Of a stretch of 64,000 nt of DNA, positions 19,514 to 29,900 are shown one piece after another. The stretch's first letter is position 1. Every line of letters begins with the position of its first letter. A program made the translations under genes and the position numbers. The stretch is from positions 3,967,002 through 4,031,001 of the forward strand of contig NZ_AP018316.1 in the NCBI RefSeq assembly GCF_002368115.1, read 5' to 3'. The notes beneath the pieces were generated by a model. It was not told the DNA's origin. It did no database searches and saw nothing but the letters and a program-made list of their open reading frames with translations. The DNA is from Dolichospermum compactum NIES-806 (GTDB taxonomy: Bacteria; Cyanobacteriota; Cyanobacteriia; Cyanobacteriales; Nostocaceae).

Positions 19514-20562
19514 GGTCATTAAGAAATCAGTCTTATCGCATTGTTGCTATTCCAGGTGAAGGAATTGGTCCAGAGGTTGTAGAAGCTTCCTTAAAAGTTT
19601 TGCAGCAAGTAGCTCAACTAGAAAAATTTACCGTACAGGTAAATTATGGTTGGCTGGGTAAAACCGCTTTAGAAAAATTTGGTAGTTACTTTCCCCAAAC
19701 TACGATAGAACTATGTAATGGATCTAATGGAATTGTCTTTGGTGCAGTTAGCCAAGGTGGACTGCTAGAATTACGAAAACATTATGACTTTTTTTGCAAT
19801 CTACGTCCCATTCGGATTGTTGATAGTTTGGTGCATAAATCTAGCTTACGTCCAGAAAAAATTAAAGGACTGGATATACTCGTCATTCGAGAATTAGTCA
19901 GTGGGATTTATTTTGGATCTGCTGGACGGGCTTCAGATGAAAAAGGAGCTTATGGCTACCACACCATGCTCTATTACGATCATGAAATACGGCGGATTGC
20001 TCGTAAAGCTTTGCAAAAAGCCCAACAACGTCGAGGAAAACTAACAGTAGCCCATAAAGAAAATGCTTTACCTAATTTGCCTTGGACTCGTTTAGTACAA
20101 GAAGAAGCAACCCAATTTCCTGATGTTATTGTAGAACCAATGTTAGTGGACAATTTAGCCATGCAAATGGTTATAAATCCCCAGAGATTTGATGTAATTT
20201 TGGCCAGCAATTTGTTTGGAGATATTCTCAGCGATATTGGTGGTGCTTTAGTTGGTTCTCTAGGTTTATTAGGATCAGCCAGTCTCAATGCAGATGGATT
20301 TGGATTATACGAAGCAATTCACGGTACGGCCCCAGATATAGCAGGTAAAGGAATTGCTAATCCTTTGGGAACTATTGGCGCTTGTGTTTTAATGCTAGAG
20401 CAGTGGGGGGAAATAAGAGCTGCCCAAACAATTATGGCAGCACAAGATCGAGTTTTAGCTAAAGGATATCGGACGGCTGATTTATCTCCTCAAGGAGAAG
20501 AAATATTAGTCAATACCGAACAATTAATACAACTTTTGCTAGAAGAAATTTATAATTTATAG
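19510..20562 (+). CDS. hphB: 3-benzylmalate dehydrogenase-type IPMDH homologue (homo-Phe/Tyr pathway)
   Basis: This is a beta-decarboxylating dehydrogenase of the isopropylmalate/tartrate dehydrogenase family, 350 residues, full length. Visible motifs are the N-terminal IPGEGIGPE, LRKHYDFFCNLRP, RELVSGIYFG, the metal-binding Asp region DVILASNLFGDILSDIGG, and the NAD-binding IHGTAPDIAGKG. In LeuB the equivalent of RELVSG is usually RELTGG, so this is a divergent paralogue. Placement beside fused isomerase subunits and an anabaenopeptin NRPS identifies it as HphB. HphB oxidatively decarboxylates 3-benzylmalate (or its 4-hydroxy form) to the 2-oxo acid that is transaminated to homophenylalanine/homotyrosine. 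It is followed 31 bases later by hphCD. No dedicated aminotransferase is seen in the window. Confidence 0.85.
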   Translation: MRSLRNQSYRIVAIPGEGIGPEVVEASLKVLQQVAQLEKFTVQVNYGWLGKTALEKFGSYFPQTTIELCNGSNGIVFGAVSQGGLLELRKHYDFFCNLRPIRIVDSLVHKSSLRPEKIKGLDILVIRELVSGIYFGSAGRASDEKGAYGYHTMLYYDHEIRRIARKALQKAQQRRGKLTVAHKENALPNLPWTRLVQEEATQFPDVIVEPMLVDNLAMQMVINPQRFDVILASNLFGDILSDIGGALVGSLGLLGSASLNADGFGLYEAIHGTAPDIAGKGIANPLGTIGACVLMLEQWGEIRAAQTIMAAQDRVLAKGYRTADLSPQGEEILVNTEQLIQLLLEEIYNL

Positions 20563-20593
20563 AATTTACAAAATTTAGAAATTGAGGTGCTGC

Positions 20594-22318
20594 ATGAGTC
20601 CTATTAATAAAGAAGTGAATAACAAAGTTTTATATTTAGGTGATGATATTAATACAGATGATATTATGCCTGCTAATCGAGCCACAACTTATGATGCTGA
20701 TATTTTAAAACAATATGCTTTAGAACATTTGATAGGAGTAGGAGAGTTATTAAAATATAATGTAATTGTCGCTGGGCAAAATTTTGGCTGTGGTTCTAGT
20801 CGAGAAATTGCCCCTGTTGCTTTGAAAGCTGCGGGAATTGAAAAAATACAGGCCAAATCATTTGCAGAAATTTTTTATCGCAATAGTATCAATATTGGCT
20901 TAAATTTAGAAATTTTAGAGGAAACACAGGAAAATCCTGTAGTTGAGGCGATCGCCCAAGCAGGTGGACTCATACCATTTAATCAAATGCGTCGTCAGGG
21001 AAAAATTACCATTCCTCAAAGTGTAACTTCCCAACGACCCATGACGTTAGTAGAAAAACTCCTTGCTAAAGCTTCGGGCAATGCTTATGTCCGTCCTGGA
21101 GAAGTTGTTTTTGCTCAAGTTGACTTAGCTTTATCCCATGATGCGGTAGCAGGACCTGTAGCTACAACATTTTATAAAAATTACGGACAAGAAGCAAAAC
21201 TCTGGGATGCTCAACGGGTGGTATTAGTAGCAGATCATTTTATCCAAGTTAATGACATTCGCAATGATCAAAAAGCCAATGTCATGTATCAGGAAATGCT
21301 AGACTTTGCCCAAGAGCAAGGATGTCATTTATTTGATATTGTTTCTCCCGGTGAAGCTACTGGTATCTGTCACGTTTTACTCCCAGAAAAAGGATTTGTC
21401 CGCCCAGGAATGATCATTGCTGGTACAGATTCCCATACGTGTACTTACGGAGCATTAGGAGCTTTTTCTACTGGTGTGGGGACTACAGACATGGCAAATA
21501 TCTATGCTATGGGGGATATGTGGATTCGCGTCCCCCCCACATTGGTATTCAATTTATCTGGAACTCTACCCCCCCATATCAGTGCTAAGGATATTATCTT
21601 GTTTATCCTGGGACAAATCGGCTGTGCTGGTGGTACAAGCAAGGTCATGGAATTTAGAGGGTCAATACTCGAACAAATGCCATTTGATGAACGCCTAACC
21701 CTTGCTAATATGGCCATTGAGTGTGGAGCAATCTGTGGCTTAATTGTTCCCGATGACACAACCCGCGACTATGTTAGAAGTCGGTCTGATCAAGAATTTG
21801 AAGAATTTGTTGGCGATGCTGATGCTGAATATGAAAAAGTGTATAAATTTGATATCAGTAATCTAGAGCCGCAAGTAGCCCGTCCCCCCAAACCAGATCA
21901 AGTAGTACCTATCAGTCAGATAGAAGAAACCCCCATTACCAAAGCCTTTATTGGTTCTTGTACAGGAGGTAAATTATACGACTTAGCCCAAGCAGCCGAA
22001 GTTTTACAGAATCACCGAGTCGCAGATGGTGTAGACTTGTTTATTGTCCCTGCTTCCGTAGAAATTCGGGAAAAAGCAGAAGCATTAGGATATATGGACA
22101 TTTTTACCGAAGCAGGTGCAAAGATTCTCAAATCAGGTTGTGGTGCTTGTATCAATTCGGGACTTGGAGTTTTAAACAAAGAAGAAACGGGGGTTTATGC
22201 AACCAATCGTAATTTTAAAGGACGCAGTGGTGATCCTACAGGGAAAAATTATTTAGCCTCTCCTAGAACGGTGGCCATTTCTGCGGTAAAAGGCAAAATA
22301 AGCCATAATCTCGATTAA
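20594..22318 (+). CDS. hphCD: Fused benzylmalate isomerase (LeuD-LeuC type)
   Basis: This aconitase-family isomerase moves the hydroxyl of 2-benzylmalate to the 3 position. The small swivel subunit is fused at the N-terminus (about 1-165: DDINTDDIMPANRAT, GQNFGCGSSRE). The large [4Fe-4S] subunit follows (about 170-574: GTDSHTCTYGALGAFSTGVG, GSCTGG, SGCGACINSG). The three Cys in GSCTGG and GCGAC are the expected cluster ligands. The order small-then-large in one chain is as described for cyanobacterial HphCD. I chose the ATG at 20594, which has GAGG six bases upstream, rather than a TTG at 20582. It is co-directional with hphB and should form an operon with it. Confidence 0.87.
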   Translation: MSPINKEVNNKVLYLGDDINTDDIMPANRATTYDADILKQYALEHLIGVGELLKYNVIVAGQNFGCGSSREIAPVALKAAGIEKIQAKSFAEIFYRNSINIGLNLEILEETQENPVVEAIAQAGGLIPFNQMRRQGKITIPQSVTSQRPMTLVEKLLAKASGNAYVRPGEVVFAQVDLALSHDAVAGPVATTFYKNYGQEAKLWDAQRVVLVADHFIQVNDIRNDQKANVMYQEMLDFAQEQGCHLFDIVSPGEATGICHVLLPEKGFVRPGMIIAGTDSHTCTYGALGAFSTGVGTTDMANIYAMGDMWIRVPPTLVFNLSGTLPPHISAKDIILFILGQIGCAGGTSKVMEFRGSILEQMPFDERLTLANMAIECGAICGLIVPDDTTRDYVRSRSDQEFEEFVGDADAEYEKVYKFDISNLEPQVARPPKPDQVVPISQIEETPITKAFIGSCTGGKLYDLAQAAEVLQNHRVADGVDLFIVPASVEIREKAEALGYMDIFTEAGAKILKSGCGACINSGLGVLNKEETGVYATNRNFKGRSGDPTGKNYLASPRTVAISAVKGKISHNLD

Positions 22319-22360
22319 TTCTTGATTGAAGAAATCATATCAAAATGTTAGGAGATTACA

Positions 22361-22771
22361 GTGGATAACATTGTGAAAAAACTTGCTGGTTTAGGTCTTC
22401 CGGGCATCATTCTCTTAATTCTAGCATTCGCATCAGCAGGTAGTAATACTGTTATCGTTGCCCTACTGACAGCAGCAGGAGGGCCATTTGGTATTCTTGG
22501 AGGGATAGGTTTACTTGGTCTAACAAAGGTGGTAGGTGATCTCATCGCAGATTATGGAATTGAAGCTATTCTCAAAGCCGTTTATTCAGAACGTAGCAAA
22601 ACCGAATCTCTGAGATCCCTACTCTACGAAATTCAAGATTTACCAATTTGCCAGGAGTTAAAAATAAAATTGCAAAATCATCTAAAATTAGAAAGTAAGA
22701 ACTATTTACCATCGCTAAGAACCGTGAATATATCCTTTGTGAAAATAGAAAACATCCATATTCCTGATTAA
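22361..22771 (+). CDS. Small Gly-rich hydrophobic protein, paralogue 1 (unknown function)
   Basis: This 136-residue product starts at a GTG with a TAGGAG site six bases upstream. The N-terminal ~65 residues are hydrophobic and Gly/Ala-rich (LAGLGLPGIILLI; AAGGPFGILGGIGLLGL), with GxxxG-like spacing suggesting two membrane or packed helices. The rest is a charged helical tail with a conserved AILKAVYSERSK segment and an ELK motif. It is closely similar to the next gene (22 of the first 27 residues align by eye), but its last ~25 residues diverge. I do not recognise a function. Its place between hphCD and aptA, and its duplication, hint at a role tied to the peptide pathway. Holin/bacteriocin-like behaviour is only a resemblance of composition. 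Confidence 0.75.
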   Translation: MDNIVKKLAGLGLPGIILLILAFASAGSNTVIVALLTAAGGPFGILGGIGLLGLTKVVGDLIADYGIEAILKAVYSERSKTESLRSLLYEIQDLPICQELKIKLQNHLKLESKNYLPSLRTVNISFVKIENIHIPD

Positions 22772-23117
22772 ATGAATGAGTTAAACAGTAAATATCAAAA
22801 TCATACAGCTATCCTGTTTAATTCATAAATTTTTCGTGGAGGCAGTGAATAGATTTTTGGATGATTTGAGTGTACAGAGTTTTTTCAAAAGTCAAATAGG
22901 AGTCCTATGTTTGTTGATTATTGCATTGACTATTGTTAGATATTGAGGTTAAATAAAAGAGAAAATGTTAAAAAATCACCTTGATTTGAGATAAAGAGAC
23001 ATTTATCTTCCTTAGTCTAGATACTGCAATAGTTTCTTGAACTATAGAGATATAAATCTCATGCCAATTAAGCCAATTAAAACAGTTTCCACTAACAATA
23101 TTTAAGGATCTTAGATC
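22772..23117. other. Spacer between the two Gly-rich paralogues
   Basis: No gene is seen. A motif TTTTTTCAAAAGTCAAATAG near 22885-22905, followed by GAGTCCTAT, resembles one near 19040-19060 and may be the end of an old mobile element. An AAGGATC site stands upstream of the second paralogue. Confidence 0.45.
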
Positions 23118-23546
23118 ATGAACATGGATGAAATCGCAAAAAAACTAGCTGGGCTAGGTCTTCCCGGCATAATTCTTGTAGTCTTATCAGTTGCATCAGC
23201 AGGTAGTAATGCCGCTATTGTTGCAGCCCTAACAGCAGCAGGAGGACCATTTGGTATCCTTGGAGGTATCGGTTTACTGGGGCTAGTAGGAGTTGTAGGA
23301 GATACAGTAGGTATTTATGGCTTTGAAGCTATTCTCAAAGCAGTTTATTCAGAACGGAGCAAAAACGAATCTATAAGGGCGCTTGTCAAAGAAATCAATG
23401 ATTTACCCATTTCCGACGAACTAAAAACCAAATTAACCACTCACGTGGAATCAGCAACCCATACAGCGACAGAATCAGAAGTGAGTGAAGAACCAAGAAC
23501 AGTAGAAATTGTTTATGAAGATGAAGAAGTAGCAGTAGAAGCATAA
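23118..23546 (+). CDS. Small Gly-rich hydrophobic protein, paralogue 2 (unknown function)
   Basis: This 142-residue protein repeats the architecture of the preceding gene: MDEIAKKLAGLGLPGIIL, a second Gly-rich segment (AAGGPFGILGGIGLLGLVG), then a charged helical part with AILKAVYSERSKNES and a DLPISDELKTKL motif. The tail is acidic and repetitive (EVSEEP, YEDEEVAVEA), unlike paralogue 1. Translation may start at 23118 or at the ATG two codons on (23124). The tandem duplication looks recent in the first 110 residues and diverged at the C-terminus. The function is unknown. Confidence 0.75.
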   Translation: MNMDEIAKKLAGLGLPGIILVVLSVASAGSNAAIVAALTAAGGPFGILGGIGLLGLVGVVGDTVGIYGFEAILKAVYSERSKNESIRALVKEINDLPISDELKTKLTTHVESATHTATESEVSEEPRTVEIVYEDEEVAVEA

Positions 23547-23912
23547 TTTCATGCTTAAATTTGGTGACATTCTCAAACAAATGCCATTAAATTAAAGGGT
23601 TTTTGAAACTTCTACTTTTCCAACGTCCAGAACTCCCAGGTACAGACAATCTCACCAAAATCAAATAAATCAGGATGAGATAAAAAATGGCCTCTGAGTC
23701 CGATTACACTAGATGAATCTCTCATAGGCCATTTCTATAACACCAGAAAACTTGGTCATAATTCTAGAATACTTTACCTAAAAATAGATAAATTTTCCTG
23801 GAATACAATCTGAAATACAAAAATCAAGCTTATTAGGCTTAAATTAAAAAACAAGTAAGTATTAATTATTGTTTACCACCTTAGTAAAATTATCAATTTA
23901 CATACAAAAATT
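23547..23912. other. Leader region upstream of aptA
   Basis: No gene is seen. It contains an imperfect hairpin (23685-23734) and an AT-rich stretch leading to aptA. The hph-to-apt transcript may be attenuated or restarted here. Confidence 0.45.
23685..23734. promoter_or_regulatory. Hairpin upstream of aptA
   Basis: AAATGGCCT and AGGCCATTT form a nine-base inverted repeat, extended by TGAG/CTCA after one mismatch, enclosing about 20 bases. It is not followed by a T-run on the plus strand, so it is not a standard intrinsic terminator. It could be an RNA structure or a remnant of a mobile palindrome. Confidence 0.4.
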
Positions 23913-26900
23913 ATGGGAGAAATGGTGATTAAATCAAATAATTCTCTGGAGAATTTGCCCGTTTTAACCGAACAGGAAAAACATCAAATATTGGTGGACT
24001 GGAATAATACCACAGTAGATTATCCTCAACATTTGTGCATCCATGAATTATTTGTAGCACAAGTAGAAAAAACTCCAGATAATATTGCTGCTATTTTTGA
24101 TGGGCAAAAACTTACTTATCAAGAGTTGAATCACCAAGCCAATAAAGTAGCTCATTATTTACAATCTTTAGGTGTAGGAACAGAAGTTCTAGTAGGGATT
24201 AGTGTTGAACGTTCCCTAGAAATGATCGTCGGGCTATTGGGAATTCTCAAAGCAGGTGCAGCTTATCTGCCACTAGATCCCACCTATCCCAAAGAACGGA
24301 TATCTTTCATGCTCGCAGATTCCCAAGTGCAAGTGCTGTTAACACAGCAAAAATTTGTGGAAAGCTTTGCGGAAAGTGGAGTAAAAACAGTTTGTTTAGA
24401 TCAAGATTGGGAATTAATTGATCGCCAAAATCAAGAAAATCCTACCAGCGATGTCACAGCAGAAAATCTAGCCTATGTGATTTATACATCTGGTTCTACA
24501 GGCACACCCAAAGGAGTCCCTGTACCCCATCGGGCGGTGAATCGGCTAGTATGTAATACCAATTATGTACAGTTTACAACCACTGACCGTACTGCCCAAG
24601 CTTCCAATACTTCATTTGATGCAGCCACCTTTGAAATTTGGGGTTCGCTATTACATGGCGCTACCTTAGTCGGTGTTCCGCAAAACGTTCTGCTTTCACC
24701 TCTAGATTTTGCTGACTACATCAGTGAACAAAAAATTAACATCTTATTTTTAACCACTGCCTTATTTAATCAATTAGCTAACATTGTTCCCCAGGCATTT
24801 AAAGACCTGCGATACTTATTATTTGGTGGTGAAGCTGTAGATCCGAAAACAGTCAGAGCAGTGCTGAAAAATGGCGCACCCCAGAATTTACTGCACGTTT
24901 ATGGACCAACTGAAAGTACAACATACTCCTGTTTTTATCCAGTAGAAGATGTACCAGAAGGTAGCACAACATTACCCATTGGCCGCCCCATATCCAATAC
25001 ACAAATATATATACTTAACGAACAACTACAACCTGTTCCCGTGGGTACTCCAGGGGAAATATATATTGGTGGTGATGGTTTAGCACGAGGCTACTTGAAC
25101 CGTCCGGAGTTAACTGAGGAAAGATTTATTTCTCATCCGTTTCATAATCTAAAATCTAAAATCCAAAATCCAAAATTGTATAAAACGGGGGATTTAGCCC
25201 GTTATTTACCGGACGGTAATATTGAATTTGTGGGGCGAGTTGATAACCAAGTCAAAATTCGCGGTTTTCGGATTGAACTAGGAGAAGTTGAGACGGCTTT
25301 AAGTCAACACCCAGATATACAACAAGCAGTAGTAACTGTTCGGGAAGATGTTCCTGGTGATAAACGGCTAGTTGCTTATGTTGTATCCAATCAAAAATCC
25401 CCAGTCACCGCCACAACCTTAAAAAGCTTCCTCGAAGACAAGCTACCCGCTTATATGATTCCGGCGGCTTGGATGGCGCTGGACTCCTTACCTCTGACCC
25501 CGAATGGTAAAGTTGATCGTCGTATTCTCCCAGCCCCTGCTCGCACACGCCCCGATTTAGCAGCAGCTTTTGTTGCACCCCGTAACTCTATTGAAGAACA
25601 GTTAGCGACTCTCTGGACTGAGTTATTAGGACTAGATGTAGTGGGAGTCAATGATAACTTTTTCTGTTTGGGTGGTCACTCCCTGATTGTGACGCAAATG
25701 ATTTCTCGGGCGCGGGAAATTTTCTCAGTCAATATATCTTTTGCTCAAGTATTTGCTAACCCCACCATAGCTGCTGTAGCTGAAATCATTGCCCAAGGTG
25801 GTGAACAAACCCAATGGGAACGCCCTACCATTCAACATATTTCCCATGAAGGACTTGTACCAGTTTCCTTTTCCCAAGAGCGCATTTACTTTGTCCATAA
25901 ATTAGCACCAGAAAACAGCGCCTACCAATTCCAGGCCACAATGGACATTAGAGGCAAACTGGATTTTGAAGCTCTACAACGTTCTCTAGATGAGATTGTC
26001 AGGCGGCATGAAATCTTCAGGACAACTTATCAAGAGGTGAATGGTAGACTCTATCAAGTAATTCACCCACATCCAGGAGCCGCTTTGAGAGTCGTTGATC
26101 TGCGGGACATTCCTGAACCGGAGCGACAAATAGAGGCACAAAAGTTAGTAGAGGCAGAACTTCTCACACACCTAGACCTAACCCAACTACCAATAGTGCA
26201 ATGGGCGGTATTTCAGTTGAGCGACCAGGATTATATATTGACCCATGTGGAACATCACATGGCGCATGATGGCTGGTCATTTAACGTCTTTTTAAGTGAG
26301 TTGGTAGAACTGTATGAAGCTTTCTGGGCGGGTAAACTTTCCCCATTACCGGAATTAAGTTACCAGTTTGCTGACTTTGCTACTTGGCAGCGTGAATGGG
26401 CAAAAACACAAGAAGCTCAAGCGCAGTTGGTGTATTGGCAACAAAAGTTAGCCGGGATTTCCCCGTTGTTGGAATTACCATACAATCGCCCACGTCCCAA
26501 AGAGCAAACCTATAATGGCGAACACACCAGGATGGAATTGCCTGTTAATTTGTGCGAATCCCTGAGAGATTTCAGTCATCAGCAAGGTGCAACCTTATTT
26601 ATGACGATGCTGGAAGGTTTTATCATCCTGTTGCATCGTTACATTAGCCAAGATGATATTTTTATCGGTTCTGCGGTTGCCAATCGTCGGATGCACCAAA
26701 TCGAGAAGATCATGGGTATGGTTGTTAACAACTTAGTTTTACGCACTGACGTTTCAGGAAATCCCACAGTGCGGGAATTACTTGATCGGGTGCGCCAAAT
26801 GACAATGGAAGCTTACGCTAACGAAGACGTACCTTTTGATAAAGTGGTAGAAGCAGTGAAACCGGTTCGCAACCTCAGTCATAATCCGCTATTTCAGGTG

Positions 26901-29900
26901 ATGTTTAGTTTCCATAACTCCGCCAAACCCTATTTAAAATTCCCTGGCTTTGACTTCACCTTGCATGAACCAGCTAATAACAAATCTGCCAAGTTTGATC
27001 TTGACTTCTTAGTTATCCCCAGGTTTGAACAAAGTGTACAGTCCGGTGCAAAAACAGGAGCAAGAGGAATTACTCTGGATTTGGAATATAACAGCGACTT
27101 GTTTGATGCTGAAAGCATGGAAGCGATGCTAGAGCAGTATGAACAGGTGTTAATTGAGATGCTTGCTAACCCAGAACAAAAAATTTGTCAAATACCTCTG
27201 GTGACAGCATCTCAACAAAAATTACTAGGGGAATGGAATCAAACAGCTAGGGAAAATACACAGACTCAGTGTATCCAGAAGTTATTTGAACTGCAAGTAG
27301 AATTAACACCAGATGCGATCGCTGTAGAACAGGATGGTAAAAAATTAACTTACCGAGAATTGAGCGATCGCGCTAACAAAATCGCTCACTATCTGCAAAG
27401 TTTAGGAGTTCAACCAGAAACCTTGGTAGGTATTTGCGTTGATCGTTCCCTAGAAATGATTGCTGGTTTATTGGGTATTCTCAAAGTCGGTGGTGCTTAC
27501 GTTCCCATTGATCCTGCTTATCCCCAAGAACGCATATCTGAGATTATCGCAGATACCCAACTCGGTATTTTACTTATACAAAATAGATTCCAAGAGAAAC
27601 TAACAGGTTATACCGGACAAACCATTTGTTTAGATACAGATTGGGCGAAAATTGCTACCCAAAGTCCAGCCAATCCAGTGAGTGACGTTCAACTCCATAA
27701 ACTGGCATACATTATCTATACCTCTGGTTCTACGGGTAAACCCAAAGGAGTAATGATAGAACATCGTTCATTATTGAACTTTGTCACCACTGCCATTGAT
27801 GAGTATGGTATAAATGGTCAAGATAAGGTTCTACAATTCGCCTCAGTTTGCTTCGATACATCCATAGAAGAAATCTTCCCCTGTCTTTGTGTCGGTGCAA
27901 CCTTAGTGTTACGCACCGAAGAAATGCTCAACTCCAGCGATGATTTTTGGCGGTGTTGTCAAAAATGGCAGTTAACAGTTTTGGACTTACCCACAGCATA
28001 CTGGCATCAGTTAGTAACAGAACTGCAACCCCAAAACTCTCCTATTCCCGGAAGTTTGAGAACCGTGATTATTGGTGGGGAAGAAGTACAGCTAGAAAAA
28101 GTGCAACATTGGCATCATTGCACAGCGCATCTTTCCCCAGCACCCCAATTATTTAACAGTTACGGACCGACAGAAGCCACAGTAATTACTACTTTAGAAC
28201 GCCTCACCCCGACAAATACTTCTGTGAGCATCGGTAAACCCATTAGTAATGCTCAGGTTTACATTTTAGATCAATATCAGCAACCTGTACCTATAGGAGT
28301 TCCTGGAGAATTACACATTGGGGGAGCAGGACTAGCAAGAGGATATTGGCAACGTCCAGAACTCACAGCTGAGAAATTTATTGAGAACCCCATGGCAGAC
28401 AATTCTTGTGGGGTAGACATCTTACCTGCCTCAGAAATACAAGGGTCGGGCAAGATGCCCATCCCACAAAACCAACAAAATCATCCACCAAATATACAAC
28501 GCCCAAAGCTTTATAAAACAGGAGATTTAGTCAGATTTAGAAGAGATGGTAATTTAGAATACCTGGGACGAGTTGACAATCAGGTAAAAATTCGCGGTTT
28601 CCGCATCGAGTTGGGAGAAATTGAGACAGTATTAAGACAGCATCCCCAAGTATCCCAAGCTGTGGTGATTGCCCATCAAGAAACTACCGGACAAAAGCGA
28701 CTTGTAGCTTATTTCGTACCCCAAACACCACAGCCAGCAATTGACGAACTGCGCCAGTTTCTTAAACAGAAATTACCGAATTACATGATTCCGGCAGCGT
28801 TCATGGTGCTAGATAGTATACCCATGACACCAAATCAAAAGGTAGATTATCGGGCTTTACCAACACCTGATTTTTCTCGCAGTGATGAAGATAAATTTGC
28901 AGAACCACGCACACTGATCGAAGAAAAATTAGTGGCGATTTGGTCAGAAGTGCTGAGAATAGAAAATGTTGGCATTCACGATAACTATTTTGAATTAGGT
29001 GGAGATTCAATTCTCAGTATTCAGCTAGTTTCTAAAGCGAATCAGGCAGGTATTCAAATTGCCGCTAAACAGTTATTTAGGTATCAAACTATTGCCGAGT
29101 TAGCGACAGTAGCGGGTATGACTCGCCAAATCAACGCCGAACAAGGTTTAGTAACTGGTAAAGTTGGTTTAACACCGATTCAAAAATGGTTTTTTGCACA
29201 GAAATTACCAGAAATCAATTACTTTAACCAGTCAGCATTGTTAGAAGTTCCTGCTGATTTGCAACCTGAGTTATTGCAGGAAGTGGTACAAAAACTGTTG
29301 GTACACCATGATGCTTTGCGAACTGCTTGCAGCAGCGCTAGTTCCCTCCGGGACGCTCCGCGAACGCTATCGCAATTTGTCCAGGAAGGGGAAAACTGGC
29401 AACAAATCCACACCGATGTCAAAGAAACAGTACCATTAAGCATCTTTGATTTATCGCATCTGTCAGCAGCAGAACAGGAAACAGCGATCAAAACTAAAGA
29501 TACAGAATTACAAGCTAGTTTAGATTTAGCAACAGGAGAAATTGCCAAATTTGGATTATTCCAATTAGGAAGTAATAAACCCAGTTGTTTACTTTTGGTT
29601 ATTCATCACTTAGCAGTTGATGGGATTTCTTGGCGGATTTTATTAGAAGATTTAGCAACAGCTTACCAACAAATTAGCCGAGGACAGGCGATAAAATTAC
29701 TGGAGAAAACAACATCTTGGAAATATTGGAGCGATCGCTTAACAGAATATGCTCAAACCCAAGCTGTCAAAGAGTTAGATTACTGGGTAAATCAATCTAA
29801 TATTGCCACTAAACCTTTACCAGTAGACTATACTGCATCTGAAGAAAATAACACCATAGCCTCAACTGCATCTGTATCACTGGCGTTAAATGAAGAACAA

